Assembly (NCBI GenBank): GCA_934663595.1
Contig: CAKUKM010000001.1
Span: 124,001 to 188,000, forward strand
DNA from: an uncultured Clostridia bacterium
Lineage (GTDB): Bacteria; Bacillota; Clostridia; Christensenellales; Aristaeellaceae
DNA length: 64,000 bases
Direction of reading: 5' to 3'
Part shown: positions 40,746 to 50,009 of the stretch, piece by piece
Numbering within the stretch: the stretch's first letter is position 1
Layout: each line of letters opens with the position of its first letter
Notes under the pieces: model-generated
Seen by the model: the letters and a program-made list of their open reading frames with translations, nothing else
What the model was told of the DNA's origin: nothing
The model's database searches: none
Made by a program: the position numbers and the translations under genes

Positions 40746-43199
40746 ATGGCTTATTTGGGTAAATTCAATGATCGCGGCCAGCATGCGCTGAGCGTTGCAC
40801 GCGAGGAAGCGCGGAATCTCGGGAGAGCCTATGTCGGCACCGAGCATCTGCTGCTGGGCGTAATCGCCGATCCCGGCGCGGCCGCGCAGATTCTGAAAAA
40901 TGTGGATGTAAACGCCGTGCGGAATGAAATCGTACAGCTTCTCGGCCGGGGCACGGACACGCCGGACGAAAAGCGCATGGTTTATACGCCCAGCGCAATC
41001 AAGATTCTCGATCAGAGCGTGCGCGAAGCGCGCGAGCTGAATCAGCCGTATGCGAGCAGCGAACACATCCTGCTGGCGCTGATGCGCAAGCGCGAGGCGG
41101 TTGCGGCGCATATTCTGCTGAAGCTCGGCGTGGATTTGAGCGCGGCGCGCGAGGAACTGCTGCATCTGCTCGGCAAGAGCGACGTTAAGGAAGCCGAGGA
41201 GCAGACGCAGACCGTGGATCAGTACGCGCGCGATCTGACGGCGCTGGCCCGCGCGGGCGAGCTGGATCCGGTGGTCGGGCGCGATCGCGAAACCGAGCGC
41301 GTGATTCAGATTCTCTCGCGCCGCAGGAAGAACAATCCCGTATTGATCGGCGAGGCCGGCGTAGGCAAGTCCAGCATCGTCGAGGGCCTCGCGCAGCGAA
41401 TCGTTTCCGGCGATGTTCCGGAGCTGCTGAACGGAAAGCGGCTGGTGTCGCTCGATCTTGCGGCGCTGCTTGCGGGCGCGAAATATCGCGGCGAATTCGA
41501 AGAGCGACTGAAGAACGTAATGGAGGAAATCCGCAAATCGGGCAATATTCTGCTGTTTATTGATGAATTGCACACGATCTGCGGCGCGGGCGCGTCGGAG
41601 GGCGCGCTGGATGCGGCGAATATCCTAAAGCCGATGCTCGCGCGCGGCGAGGTGCAGATCATTGGCGCGACCACGCTTTCGGAATACCACAAATCCATCG
41701 AAAAGGACGCGGCGCTCGAGCGGCGCTTCCAGCCGGTGCAGGTCAAGGAGCCCACGCCGGAGGAATCGATTGAAATCCTGAAGGGACTGCGCGATCGTTA
41801 CGAGGCGCATCACCACGTGCAGATTACCGATGCGGCGATCGAGGCGGCGGTGCGCTATTCCGCGCGGTATCTGCCGGATCGGTTTTTGCCGGACAAGGCG
41901 ATCGACCTGATCGACGAGGCCGCTTCCCGCGTGCGCATTAAGGCGTATGTCGCGCCGCCGGATATGAAGGAGCAGCGCGCGCGGCTGGAGGAAATCGGCC
42001 GCGAGATCGACAGCGCGGTGGCGGGCGAGGACTTTGAGCGCGCCGCGCGCCTGCGCGACGATAAAAAGGAGCTGCAGGGCGAAATTGCGCGCCGCAGAAG
42101 CGAATGGGAAAAGGGCGTAAGCGGGCGGATGGATTCCGTCGGCGAAGAGCAGGTGGCCGAGATCGTGGCCATGTGGACGGGCGTTCCGGTTTCCAGAATG
42201 ACCGAGGGCGAGGCCGAACGGCTGGTGCATCTCGAGGAAACGCTGCATAAGCGCGTTATTGGCCAGGAGGAGGCGGTTCGAAGCGTCGCGCGCGCCGTTC
42301 GCCGCGCGCGGGCGGGATTGAAGGATCCCAATCGCCCGATCGGATCGTTTATCTTCCTGGGCCCCACGGGCGTGGGCAAGACGGAGCTGTGCAAGGCGCT
42401 GGGTGCGGCGCTGTTCGGCGATGAAAACAGCGTGATCCGCATCGACATGTCCGAATATATGGAAAAGCATTCCGTATCGCGCATGATCGGCTCGCCGCCC
42501 GGCTATGTCGGCTATGAAGAGGGCGGCCAGCTCACCGAGCGCGTGCGCAGGAAGCCGTATTCGATCGTGCTGCTCGACGAGGTGGAAAAGGCGCATCCGG
42601 ACGTATTCAACGTGCTTTTGCAGATTCTGGAGGACGGCCGGCTGACCGACGGCCAAGGGCGCGTGGTGGACTTTAAAAACACCGTGATCGTCATGACCAG
42701 CAACGCCGGCGCGCACACGATCAAAAAGCAGCGCACGCTCGGCTTCGGCAGCAGCGAGGACAGTGAAAAGAGCTATGAATCGATGAAGGACAACGTGATG
42801 AGCGAGGTTCGCCAGGTGTTCCGGCCGGAATTTCTGAACCGCGTGGATGAAATCATCGTGTTCCATGCGCTCACGAACGAGGAAATCGAATCGATCGCGC
42901 GACTGCTGGTCGATCAGGTGATCGCGCGGCTCTCCGAGCGCGGAATTCATCTGCAGATGGACGATTCCGCCATCCGCCGCATCGCAGAAGCGGGCTACGA
43001 TACGCAATACGGCGCGCGTCCGCTTCGCCGGGCGATTCAGCGCATGGTCGAGGACGCGCTCAGCGAGCAGATCCTGACGGGCAATATCCGCATGGGCGAC
43101 CATGTTTCGGCCACGGAAAAGGACGGCGAAATCGTATTCACCGCCATCGGCAGAGCGAGCGAAGCGGAGCCGGCCGCGGAACCGGTAAAGCAAAACTGA
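40746..43199 (+). CDS. clpC: ATP-dependent Clp protease ATPase subunit ClpC
   Basis: 817 residues with the full ClpC layout: two N-terminal Clp repeats (FNDRGQHALSVAREEA and TPSAIKILDQSVREAREL), first AAA domain with Walker A GEAGVGKSS near 200, a UVR-containing middle domain (GEDFERAARLRDDKKELQ), second AAA domain with GPTGVGKTE, and a C-terminal D2-small domain. It unfolds substrates for ClpP; McsB-marked proteins are preferred. Walker A ends in SS where most have TA or TT. clpP is not in the window. Confidence 0.97.
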   Translation: MAYLGKFNDRGQHALSVAREEARNLGRAYVGTEHLLLGVIADPGAAAQILKNVDVNAVRNEIVQLLGRGTDTPDEKRMVYTPSAIKILDQSVREARELNQPYASSEHILLALMRKREAVAAHILLKLGVDLSAAREELLHLLGKSDVKEAEEQTQTVDQYARDLTALARAGELDPVVGRDRETERVIQILSRRRKNNPVLIGEAGVGKSSIVEGLAQRIVSGDVPELLNGKRLVSLDLAALLAGAKYRGEFEERLKNVMEEIRKSGNILLFIDELHTICGAGASEGALDAANILKPMLARGEVQIIGATTLSEYHKSIEKDAALERRFQPVQVKEPTPEESIEILKGLRDRYEAHHHVQITDAAIEAAVRYSARYLPDRFLPDKAIDLIDEAASRVRIKAYVAPPDMKEQRARLEEIGREIDSAVAGEDFERAARLRDDKKELQGEIARRRSEWEKGVSGRMDSVGEEQVAEIVAMWTGVPVSRMTEGEAERLVHLEETLHKRVIGQEEAVRSVARAVRRARAGLKDPNRPIGSFIFLGPTGVGKTELCKALGAALFGDENSVIRIDMSEYMEKHSVSRMIGSPPGYVGYEEGGQLTERVRRKPYSIVLLDEVEKAHPDVFNVLLQILEDGRLTDGQGRVVDFKNTVIVMTSNAGAHTIKKQRTLGFGSSEDSEKSYESMKDNVMSEVRQVFRPEFLNRVDEIIVFHALTNEEIESIARLLVDQVIARLSERGIHLQMDDSAIRRIAEAGYDTQYGARPLRRAIQRMVEDALSEQILTGNIRMGDHVSATEKDGEIVFTAIGRASEAEPAAEPVKQN

Positions 43200-43207
43200 A
43201 TTATAAA

Positions 43208-43239
43208 CGGGCGGGGCGCATTCGGGTGCGTCCCGCCCG
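43208..43239. terminator. Bidirectional terminator between clpC and the PBP gene
   Basis: 13-bp stem 43208-43220/43227-43239 with one wobble and TTCGGG loop; CTTTAT follows on the plus strand and TTTATAA on the minus strand. Confidence 0.78.
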
Positions 43240-43242
43240 GCT

Positions 43243-45609
43243 TTATCCGAAGATCGATTGCGAAGCGTCGATCTCGATTTCATTTTGCGTGTCCGGCGGC
43301 GTTTCGGCAAACCAGTTTGCAATTCCGCCGGGAGAATAGCGCACGGGCGCGCTCTCCGGCCCGGTCAGCAGCGTGTTTTTCTGATACAGCAGCTTGTGGC
43401 GCGGCAGAATCGCGTAATCGGCGTATTGCAGCGGATCGGCGCTCGTATCGGCATAGCGCAGCACCTCGCCCGCCGCGCCGGACAGCACGGCAACCACGTC
43501 CGAACTGCGCGCGGTCGTGCGCAAAACGAGGTATTCGGCGTTCTCGCTCTGCGCGGTGAATTGAATCACCGGCGTTTCCCCGGGCGAGGACAGCAGCGCG
43601 AGATCCGCGACGGCCGCGGGCGCGCTCCATTCGGCGGAATAGGCATTCGGCGCGTTGGAATCGGTAAACAGCTCGGCGCGCACGTATTCGGCGGGCGTTT
43701 CTGCGCTCGCGAGCAGCACGGAATGCTTCTCCAGCGCGAGCGAATCAATCAGCAGCGTTTTTACCGATCCGGGCTGAACGAAGTCCGCGCCCGAAAGCCG
43801 CTCGCGAACGCCGGAGAGCAGCTGCGCGCACAGCCGCGCAGGATAGCCGCTGCCGCCCTCGCCGGAGGACAGCCGATGCGCTTCGGACGGCTGATCAAAG
43901 CCCATCCAGACCGTAATCGCGAGCTCGGGCGTGTAGGCGGCGGTCCAGATATCGCGCGTGGAGCCGTCCGAATCCGAAACTGTGCCGGTTTTTGCGGCCA
44001 CGGGGAGATTCGCCGCGGCAAGCGCGCGCGCAGAACCGGTCGACGCGGCGGTTTTCAGCATGTCCGTGAGCATATAGGCCGTGGAATCCGCCGCGGCGCG
44101 ATGCGCGTTCGGCCGCGCGAGGTAGATCAGCCGCCCCTCGGAATCGCGAATCGACCGAATCAGATGCGGCTGAATGGCAATTCCGCCGTCGGCGAGCGTC
44201 GCATACGCCGCGCAGAGCTGAACGGGCGAAACGCCGTGGGTCATCGAGCCGAGCGCAAGCGCATAATCGCGATCGTCGTCGTCCGGATTCAGGCCGAATG
44301 CAATCGCGTATTCGCGCACGCGCTCCATGCCGATCAGGTCGGCGAGATCAACCGTGGCGATATTCAGCGACCGCGACAGCGATTCGCGCAGCGTGACCAG
44401 ACCATAGCTGTTTCCGCCGGCGTTTCCGGGCGTGTAATCGCCGAACGCGCGCGGCGTATCGTCGATAAAGCTGCTCGGCGCGAAGCCGCACGCGTCGATT
44501 GCTGCCGCATAGGTCGAAACCGGCTTGATTGCGGAGCCGGGCGAGCGCAGAATGCCGGTCGCGCGATTCAGTCCCCGCTGCACGTCGTAGCTGCGCCCGC
44601 CGATCAACGCGCGAATTTCGCCGTTTTCCGGGCAAATGGCGGCGAACGCGGACTCAACGGGCGTTCCGTCGGCGGCGTCTGCGGGGAAATTGGATTCGCT
44701 GGCGTAGAGGCGATTGGCGCAATCCTGAATCGCCGTGTCCAGACCCGTCTGAATCGTGTATCCGCCCGAGCGCACCGCGTCGGCGGAAAGGGAAAGCGCC
44801 TGCGCCGCCTCGTCCAGCACCGCGTCCATGTACCAGCCGTACGCGCGCGATTCCGCCGCCTGCGGATTCAGATTCAGCGGTTCGCTCTTCGCTTCGGCGG
44901 CCTCGCCGGCGGTCAGCATGCCGCATTCGGCCATTTCATCCAGAATGTGATTGCGCCGCGCGACGGATTTGTCGGGATTGATGTGCGGCGCATAGATCGA
45001 CGGCGCCTTGATGATTCCCGCCAGCAGCGCGCATTCGGCGGTCGTCAGTTCCTCGGGCGTTTTTCCGAAATACGCCTTCGCCGCGGCGGATACGCCGTAA
45101 GCGCCGGAGCCGAAATAGATCGTATTGAGATAGCATTCCAGAATCTGCGCCTTGGTGAGCTTTCGCTCCAGCTTCAGGGCCAGAAACGCCTCCTGCGCCT
45201 TGCGGGAGAGCGTTTTTTCGCTCTTTAAATGCGTGAGCTTGATCAGCTGCTGCGTGATCGTCGACGCGCCCTGCGAATACGAGCGCGTGCGCAGGTCGTT
45301 CAGCGCCGCGGCGGCGATGCGGCGCAGGCTGATTCCGTGGTGCTCGTAAAAGCGCTGATCCTCGGCGGCGATGAACGCGTTCTGCAGCGTCTCGGGGATA
45401 AGGTCGATCGAGGTCCACGCGCTCGCCCGCACGCCGGACAGCGCGCCCACCGCGTCGCCCTCCGAATCCAGCACGATCGACGCCTGCGGCGGCGCGTAGA
45501 TCTTATTCAAATCCAGCTTTTGCCAATGGGGGATATCGAGCTTCCAGATCAGCAGCCCGATCAGCGCAACGCCGAGGCCGAGAAGCGCGATTTTGATTTT
45601 TTTGCGCAT
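43243..45609 (-). CDS. Class A penicillin-binding protein (PBP1-type)
   Basis: 788 residues. A cytoplasmic basic stub and one membrane helix (about 6-22). GT51 glycosyltransferase with Glu83 in AAEDQRFYEHHG and the QGASTITQQLIK motif. Transpeptidase SxxK is SAIK with Ser359; SLN and KTGTVSDSDG supply the other boxes. A C-terminal extension of about 120 residues with fibronectin/Ig-like beta structure follows (GETPVIQFTAQ...). It builds and crosslinks peptidoglycan outside the membrane. The start was taken at 45609; GTG 45621 or ATG 45654 are alternatives. Confidence 0.95.
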   Translation of the reverse strand: MRKKIKIALLGLGVALIGLLIWKLDIPHWQKLDLNKIYAPPQASIVLDSEGDAVGALSGVRASAWTSIDLIPETLQNAFIAAEDQRFYEHHGISLRRIAAAALNDLRTRSYSQGASTITQQLIKLTHLKSEKTLSRKAQEAFLALKLERKLTKAQILECYLNTIYFGSGAYGVSAAAKAYFGKTPEELTTAECALLAGIIKAPSIYAPHINPDKSVARRNHILDEMAECGMLTAGEAAEAKSEPLNLNPQAAESRAYGWYMDAVLDEAAQALSLSADAVRSGGYTIQTGLDTAIQDCANRLYASESNFPADAADGTPVESAFAAICPENGEIRALIGGRSYDVQRGLNRATGILRSPGSAIKPVSTYAAAIDACGFAPSSFIDDTPRAFGDYTPGNAGGNSYGLVTLRESLSRSLNIATVDLADLIGMERVREYAIAFGLNPDDDDRDYALALGSMTHGVSPVQLCAAYATLADGGIAIQPHLIRSIRDSEGRLIYLARPNAHRAAADSTAYMLTDMLKTAASTGSARALAAANLPVAAKTGTVSDSDGSTRDIWTAAYTPELAITVWMGFDQPSEAHRLSSGEGGSGYPARLCAQLLSGVRERLSGADFVQPGSVKTLLIDSLALEKHSVLLASAETPAEYVRAELFTDSNAPNAYSAEWSAPAAVADLALLSSPGETPVIQFTAQSENAEYLVLRTTARSSDVVAVLSGAAGEVLRYADTSADPLQYADYAILPRHKLLYQKNTLLTGPESAPVRYSPGGIANWFAETPPDTQNEIEIDASQSIFG

Positions 45610-45690
45610 GCCGTTCACCGCCCTTTTTGATTTGGATAGTATTCTTTCCCACATTCCCCCGAATTAGACATTCCTTACAGAAGTTGTTCG

Positions 45691-45719
45691 TGGACAAACG
45701 CGCGCGCGGTTGTTACAAT
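45691..45719 (+). promoter_or_regulatory. Promoter of the FtsH-like gene
   Basis: TGGACA (45691-45696), 17-base spacer, TACAAT (45714-45719). Confidence 0.65.
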
Positions 45720-45754
45720 ACAAACACAGGTTATTCCCGGGAGGATGATGGAAT

Positions 45755-47284
45755 ATGAAGCGCTGGTACAAAATGCTGCTCGCCGCCGCCATTGCGCTGG
45801 CCGCGGCGGGAATCGCGCTGACGGTAACGACGGGGGCCAATCGCGAATCGATCGCGCGCTGGGCAATCGGCGGATCGATGGCCGCGATGCTCGCCTGCGC
45901 GCTTCTGCGGCCGAGGGCGGCGCGCGCGGAGGAAGCCGCGGAGGCGTATGGCAGAGTCGATCCGGCGCGGCAGACGTGTACGTTTCAAAACGTCGCCGCC
46001 AACGACGAAGCGCGCGAAAGCCTGATTCAATTGAGCGAGTATCTGAAAAATCCGGAAAAATACGCGCAAATGGGCGCGCGGATGCCGAAGGGCGTGCTGC
46101 TCTACGGCCCGCCGGGCACGGGAAAGACGCTGCTGGCGCGGGCGCTTGCCGGAGAAGCGGGCGTTCCGTTTTTCGCGCTGAGCGGCTCGGATTTCGTGGA
46201 AAAATATGTCGGCGTGGGCGCGATGCGCGTGCGCGAGCTGTTCCGGCGCGCGCGAAAGGCCGGCAAATGCGTTATTTTCATCGACGAAATCGATGCGATG
46301 GGCAAAATGCGCGGCGAGAATTCGTCCGACGAGCGCGATCAGACGCTGAACGCGCTGCTGAGCGAAATGTCCGGCTTCCGCTCGGGCGAGGGCATTCTGG
46401 TCGTGGCGGCGACGAACCGCGTGGAAATGCTCGATTCGGCGCTCACGCGGCCGGGCCGGTTTGATCGCAAGATCGAGGTGGGCCTTCCCGGCAGGAAGGA
46501 GCGGCGGAGCATTCTCGCGCTGCACGGCCGGGGAAAGCCGATGGCGGACGACGTCGATTTGGATCAGATTGCCGCGGAAACGGCGTATTTCTCCGGCGCG
46601 TCGCTGGAAAATCTGCTGAACGAGGCGGCGATTCTCGCAGTGGAGCGCGGCAAATCGGCCATCGGCATGAGCGAGCTGCGCGCGGCGCTGCTGGAGACCT
46701 CGGTCGGCAAATCGCGCGAGAGCCGGGCGAGCGAGCGCGAGCGGAGAATCATTGCGATTCATGAAGCCGGCCACGCGATTGCGGTGTGCAGTCTGCTCGG
46801 CGAGAGCGCGCTCCGGCGCGTGAGCATTCTTCCGGCGGGCCACGGCGCGGCGGGCTACAACCTGACCGTTCCGGAGGAACGCGTGATTTACGAAAAAAGC
46901 GATCTGGAAAAGCAGCTGTGCGTGCTGCTTGCGGGCCGCGCGGCGGAGGAAATCGTGTTTGGCAATCAGGGAATCACTACCGGCGCGGAGAGCGATCTTT
47001 CGCGCGCCGCCGAGATTGCGGCGGCAATGGCGATGCAGTTCGGCCTCGCGGGCGAGCCGGCGATTTCCGCAAAGGCGCTCGCGCGGGCGTGCGGCACTGC
47101 GGGCGGCGTGGAGGGCGCGATTCGCGAAATCCTGAACGCGGCGTACGAACGGGTTAAAAACCTGCTGGGCGCGCAAATCGAATCGCTCGGCGCGCTGGCG
47201 GAGGCGCTGCTGAAAAATGAAACGCTGTCCGGAAGTGAGGTGCGCGCGGTTTTGTCGAGCGAAAGCGCGATTGCGACGGCATAA
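45755..47284 (+). CDS. Compact FtsH-family AAA+ metalloprotease
   Basis: 509 residues against 610-650 for housekeeping FtsH. Two short membrane segments (about 8-26 and 36-52) are separated by only about ten residues, so the periplasmic domain is missing. The AAA module is intact: Walker A GPPGTGKT (118-125), FIDEIDAMG, SRH RPGRFDRK. The zinc protease site HEAGH is at 336-340 with TTGAESDL for the third ligand. The C-terminal part is truncated. It lies directly upstream of spoIIAA. The role is probably degradation of specific membrane proteins, perhaps in sporulation. GGGAGGATGATGG precedes the ATG. Confidence 0.92.
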   Translation: MKRWYKMLLAAAIALAAAGIALTVTTGANRESIARWAIGGSMAAMLACALLRPRAARAEEAAEAYGRVDPARQTCTFQNVAANDEARESLIQLSEYLKNPEKYAQMGARMPKGVLLYGPPGTGKTLLARALAGEAGVPFFALSGSDFVEKYVGVGAMRVRELFRRARKAGKCVIFIDEIDAMGKMRGENSSDERDQTLNALLSEMSGFRSGEGILVVAATNRVEMLDSALTRPGRFDRKIEVGLPGRKERRSILALHGRGKPMADDVDLDQIAAETAYFSGASLENLLNEAAILAVERGKSAIGMSELRAALLETSVGKSRESRASERERRIIAIHEAGHAIAVCSLLGESALRRVSILPAGHGAAGYNLTVPEERVIYEKSDLEKQLCVLLAGRAAEEIVFGNQGITTGAESDLSRAAEIAAAMAMQFGLAGEPAISAKALARACGTAGGVEGAIREILNAAYERVKNLLGAQIESLGALAEALLKNETLSGSEVRAVLSSESAIATA

Positions 47285-47297
47285 GACCTTTTTCCCG

Positions 47298-47327
47298 CAA
47301 GGAAACGACAGAAGCGGCATGGAATCA
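47298..47327 (+). promoter_or_regulatory. Sigma-H-type promoter of the spoIIA operon
   Basis: AGGAAAC at 47300-47306 and GGAATCA around GAAT 47322-47325, 12-base gap, matching RnAGGAwww-N11/12-RnnGAATww. In B. subtilis spoIIA is a sigma-H target, and the spoIIAA start lies 30 bases on. Confidence 0.7.
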
Positions 47328-47356
47328 TCCGTCCTGAGCAACAGGAGGATGATTTC

Positions 47357-47662
47357 ATGCTTTTATATGAAAAGAAAAAGGGAACCCTGACCGTGCGGCT
47401 CGTGGGCGAGCTCGATCATCGAGTGGCCGCGGCGGTGCGAAGCGAGCTGGACACGCTGATCATGGACGCGCGCGTGCGCAGGCTGGTGTTTGATTTGGGC
47501 GAGCTGGAATTCATGGACAGCTCGGGAATCGGCCTGATCATCGGGCGCTACAAGCTGATGGCGCGGCGCGGCGGCAGCGTCGCGGTGATCTGCCCGGATG
47601 GAAAGATCGATCGGATTTTCCAGATGGCGGGACTGTATCAAATCATCGAACGATTGGCCTGA
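47357..47662 (+). CDS. spoIIAA: Anti-sigma F factor antagonist SpoIIAA
   Basis: 101 residues, STAS domain. LVGELDHRVAAAVRSELDTL at the start and MDSSGIGLIIGRYKLM contain the serine phosphorylated by SpoIIAB (first Ser in DSSGIG). The unphosphorylated form releases sigma F in the forespore. AGGAGG (47343) precedes the ATG. Confidence 0.96.
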   Translation: MLLYEKKKGTLTVRLVGELDHRVAAAVRSELDTLIMDARVRRLVFDLGELEFMDSSGIGLIIGRYKLMARRGGSVAVICPDGKIDRIFQMAGLYQIIERLA

Positions 47663-47678
47663 CGGGAGGGCGTTGAAT

Positions 47679-48134
47679 ATGAGCATCAGAAATGAAATGC
47701 GGCTGGATTTTCCGGCGCTGGCGGAGAACGAGGCGTTTGCGCGCATGGCGATCAGCGCGTTTCTGCTTCCGCTGAATCCGACGATCGAGGAGCTGGCGGA
47801 CGTCAAAACCGCCGTGTCCGAGGCGGTGACGAACGCGATCATTCACGGCTATGCGGGCGAGCGCGGCACGGTGCGCATGCACGCGTATTACACGGACGAG
47901 GCGACGCTCACGGTGGATATCATCGATCGCGGCTGCGGCATTGCCGATATCGCGCACGCGCGCGAGCCGTTTTACACAACCGCGCCCGGCGACGAGCGCT
48001 CCGGCATGGGCTTTACGGTCATGGAGAGCTTTATGGATTCGGTTGAGGTGCGCTCCGAGGTTGGCAAGGGCACCACGGTTCGCCTGATCAAGCGTTTGGA
48101 CGCGCGCACGGAAGCGGTCGCGCGTCACGCTTGA
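47679..48134 (+). CDS. spoIIAB: Anti-sigma F factor SpoIIAB (serine kinase)
   Basis: 151 residues, GHKL-type ATPase. N-box EAVTNAIIHGY, G1 box DRGCGI, and G2/G3 segment DERSGMGFTVMESFMD. It holds sigma F inactive and phosphorylates SpoIIAA. The ATG at 47679 follows GGGAGG; the open frame extends upstream without a site. The stop overlaps the sigF start (TTGA). Confidence 0.95.
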   Translation: MSIRNEMRLDFPALAENEAFARMAISAFLLPLNPTIEELADVKTAVSEAVTNAIIHGYAGERGTVRMHAYYTDEATLTVDIIDRGCGIADIAHAREPFYTTAPGDERSGMGFTVMESFMDSVEVRSEVGKGTTVRLIKRLDARTEAVARHA

Positions 48135-48859
48135 ATGCCGGGCAGTACCAAAGCACGCGCGAAAAGCTCGAGCGCGCCCGCGCGGGAGACGAACGCGCCC
48201 GGGAAGAGCTGGTCGAGGAAAACATCGCGCTGGTGCGCTATCTGGTAAAGCGCTTTATCGGCCGCGGCGCGGAGACGGAGGATCTGTTTCAGTACGGCTG
48301 CATCGGACTGCTCAAGGCGATCGACCGGTTCGATCCGGACTATCCGGTGCAGTTTTCAACCTATGCCGTTCCGGTGATTCTGGGCGAGATTCGCCGCTTT
48401 TTGCGCGACGACGGGCCGATTCACATTTCGCGCACCATTCACGACAACGCCCGCCGGGTCGCCGCGTTTCGCCAGGAATGGCTGACCGCGCACGGCTGCG
48501 AGCCGAAGCTGGACGAGATCGCGCAGGCGCTTTCCCTTTCGCGGGAGGACGTTGTCATGGCGCTGAACGCGCCGGGCCGCGTGCGCTCGCTCAGCGAGCC
48601 GATTGCGGGTGGCGACGGCGATTTGCGCCTGATGGACGTGCTCGGCTCCGAGCCGATGCGCGAGGTGGATTCGCGGATTACGCTTTCGCAGCTGCTGCGC
48701 GATCTGTCCGACGAGGAACGCACGCTGATCGTGCGCCGGTATTTCAAATCCCATACGCAATCGGAAATCGCGCGCGATATGGGCATTTCGCAGGTGCAGG
48801 TCTCGCGGCTCGAGAGCCGAATCCTCAAAAAAATGCGCGCTGCGGCGGGGGAGAGCTAG
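48131..48859 (+). CDS. sigF: Sporulation sigma factor F
   Basis: 242 residues. Sigma-70 regions 2 (IALVRYLVKRFIGRG, DLFQYGCIGLLKAIDRFD, FSTYAVPVILGEIRRFLRDD), 3 and 4 (HTQSEIARDMGISQVQVSRLE) match SigF. The only in-frame start is a TTG at 48131 that overlaps the spoIIAB stop, with no visible Shine-Dalgarno, so translation should depend on coupling to SpoIIAB. This links sigma and anti-sigma levels. It directs forespore gene expression. Confidence 0.94.
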   Translation: MNAGQYQSTREKLERARAGDERAREELVEENIALVRYLVKRFIGRGAETEDLFQYGCIGLLKAIDRFDPDYPVQFSTYAVPVILGEIRRFLRDDGPIHISRTIHDNARRVAAFRQEWLTAHGCEPKLDEIAQALSLSREDVVMALNAPGRVRSLSEPIAGGDGDLRLMDVLGSEPMREVDSRITLSQLLRDLSDEERTLIVRRYFKSHTQSEIARDMGISQVQVSRLESRILKKMRAAAGES

Positions 48860-48909
48860 GGCGTATCTGAAAAGCGCCCCCGAGATTCCGTTACGGAACC
48901 CGATACGCC
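48860..48909. terminator. Convergent inverted repeat between sigF and aspartate kinase
   Basis: GGCGTATC (48860-48867)/GATACGCC (48902-48909) enclose a short TTCCG-TTA-CGGAA hairpin. No T tract; it could act as a weak convergent terminator. Confidence 0.4.
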
Positions 48910-50009
48910 TTGAGCAGCTGCGCATGCAGCGCGCGCACGGCCGCGGCCTTTTCCTTCTCCGGCACGAGAAAGCGCGCGCAGCCCTCGTCCCGCGCGATCG
49001 CAATGCAGTTTTTCGGCGGCTGAATTTCGGAGGAACCGAAGGCGGAAATCATGGCGAGAGAGCCGTATTCGCGCACGGGATAGACGCGCTCGCCGTCGGC
49101 ATTCAGGAATTCCGGCGCGTCCAGCTGCTCCAGCAGGCGCATTACGCCCGGATCGCTCGATTGAAGCAGTCCGAAGCCCGATTGCGCGCATGCGCAGCAA
49201 ACGCTGCGGCGCACGGAATCGGAAACGTAGGTTCCCGGAAGCGCCGGTGAAAATGTATTGCGCATCACGAGCGGCACGCCCGCCTCCATCAGCGGTTTCA
49301 GGCAATCCGGATGCAGCACGTTCGCGCCGGCGCGCGCGATCGCCTCCATCTGGGAATAGCTCACCAGCGGATGGCAGATCGCGTCCGGGCAGAGACTCGG
49401 ATCGGCGCTCATCAACCCGTCCACGTCCGTCCAGTTTTCGTAAATGCCCGCCTGCAGATACGCGGCGAGCAGCGCGCCGGTAACGTCCGAGCCGCCGCGC
49501 GGAAACAGCGCGATTTCGCCGTCCGGACGGCTTCCGTAAAAGCCGGGAATCACGGCCGAATGCAGCTTGAGCGCCATTTTGCGAATGGATTTGGCGGTTT
49601 CCGCCTTCAGAAGCCGCCCGCGCGCGTCGAAATGAAACAGCTCCGCCGCGTCCACGAACGGCAATTGCGCAAATTCGGCAAACACGCGCGCCGCGAGGTA
49701 TTCGCCGCGCGAGGCGAGTCTTTCCGGCGAGGCGCGAAGATCCAGCGATTTTTCAATCAGCCCCTTTTCCAGAGACACGCCGAGCGCGCGGGCGAGCTCC
49801 TCGAACCGCGCCCGCGCAATGCGAACGCCCTCCTCGGTGCGCGCGCAGAGCAGATCGGTGATCTTCGCGTCGCCCGGAAAGCGCCGCCCGGGCGCGGAGA
49901 GCACGATGAAGCGACGGCGGCGGCGCGCGGCGAGAATCTGCATGCATCGGCGCAGACCCGCCGCGTCCGCAAGCGAGCTTCCGCCGAATTTGGATACCAC
50001 AATTCCCAT
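48891..50009 (-). CDS. Aspartate kinase
   Basis: 372 residues. N-terminal KFGGSSLADA motif, then FPRGGSDVTGALLAAYLQA and ENWTDVDGLMSADP for substrate and ATP binding. The C-terminal half has two short ACT-like regions (residues about 270-372), shorter than the usual 400-450 total. It phosphorylates aspartate, the first step toward lysine, threonine and methionine. AGGGGGA precedes the ATG. Its allosteric class is not clear; reduced ACT length may mean weakened feedback control. Convergent with sigF. Confidence 0.9.
   Translation of the reverse strand: MGIVVSKFGGSSLADAAGLRRCMQILAARRRRRFIVLSAPGRRFPGDAKITDLLCARTEEGVRIARARFEELARALGVSLEKGLIEKSLDLRASPERLASRGEYLAARVFAEFAQLPFVDAAELFHFDARGRLLKAETAKSIRKMALKLHSAVIPGFYGSRPDGEIALFPRGGSDVTGALLAAYLQAGIYENWTDVDGLMSADPSLCPDAICHPLVSYSQMEAIARAGANVLHPDCLKPLMEAGVPLVMRNTFSPALPGTYVSDSVRRSVCCACAQSGFGLLQSSDPGVMRLLEQLDAPEFLNADGERVYPVREYGSLAMISAFGSSEIQPPKNCIAIARDEGCARFLVPEKEKAAAVRALHAQLLKAYRVP

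Noticed and set aside
43258..45228. 656-codon plus-strand frame opposite the class A PBP
   Set aside because: Shadow of the PBP gene, no ribosome site or domains.
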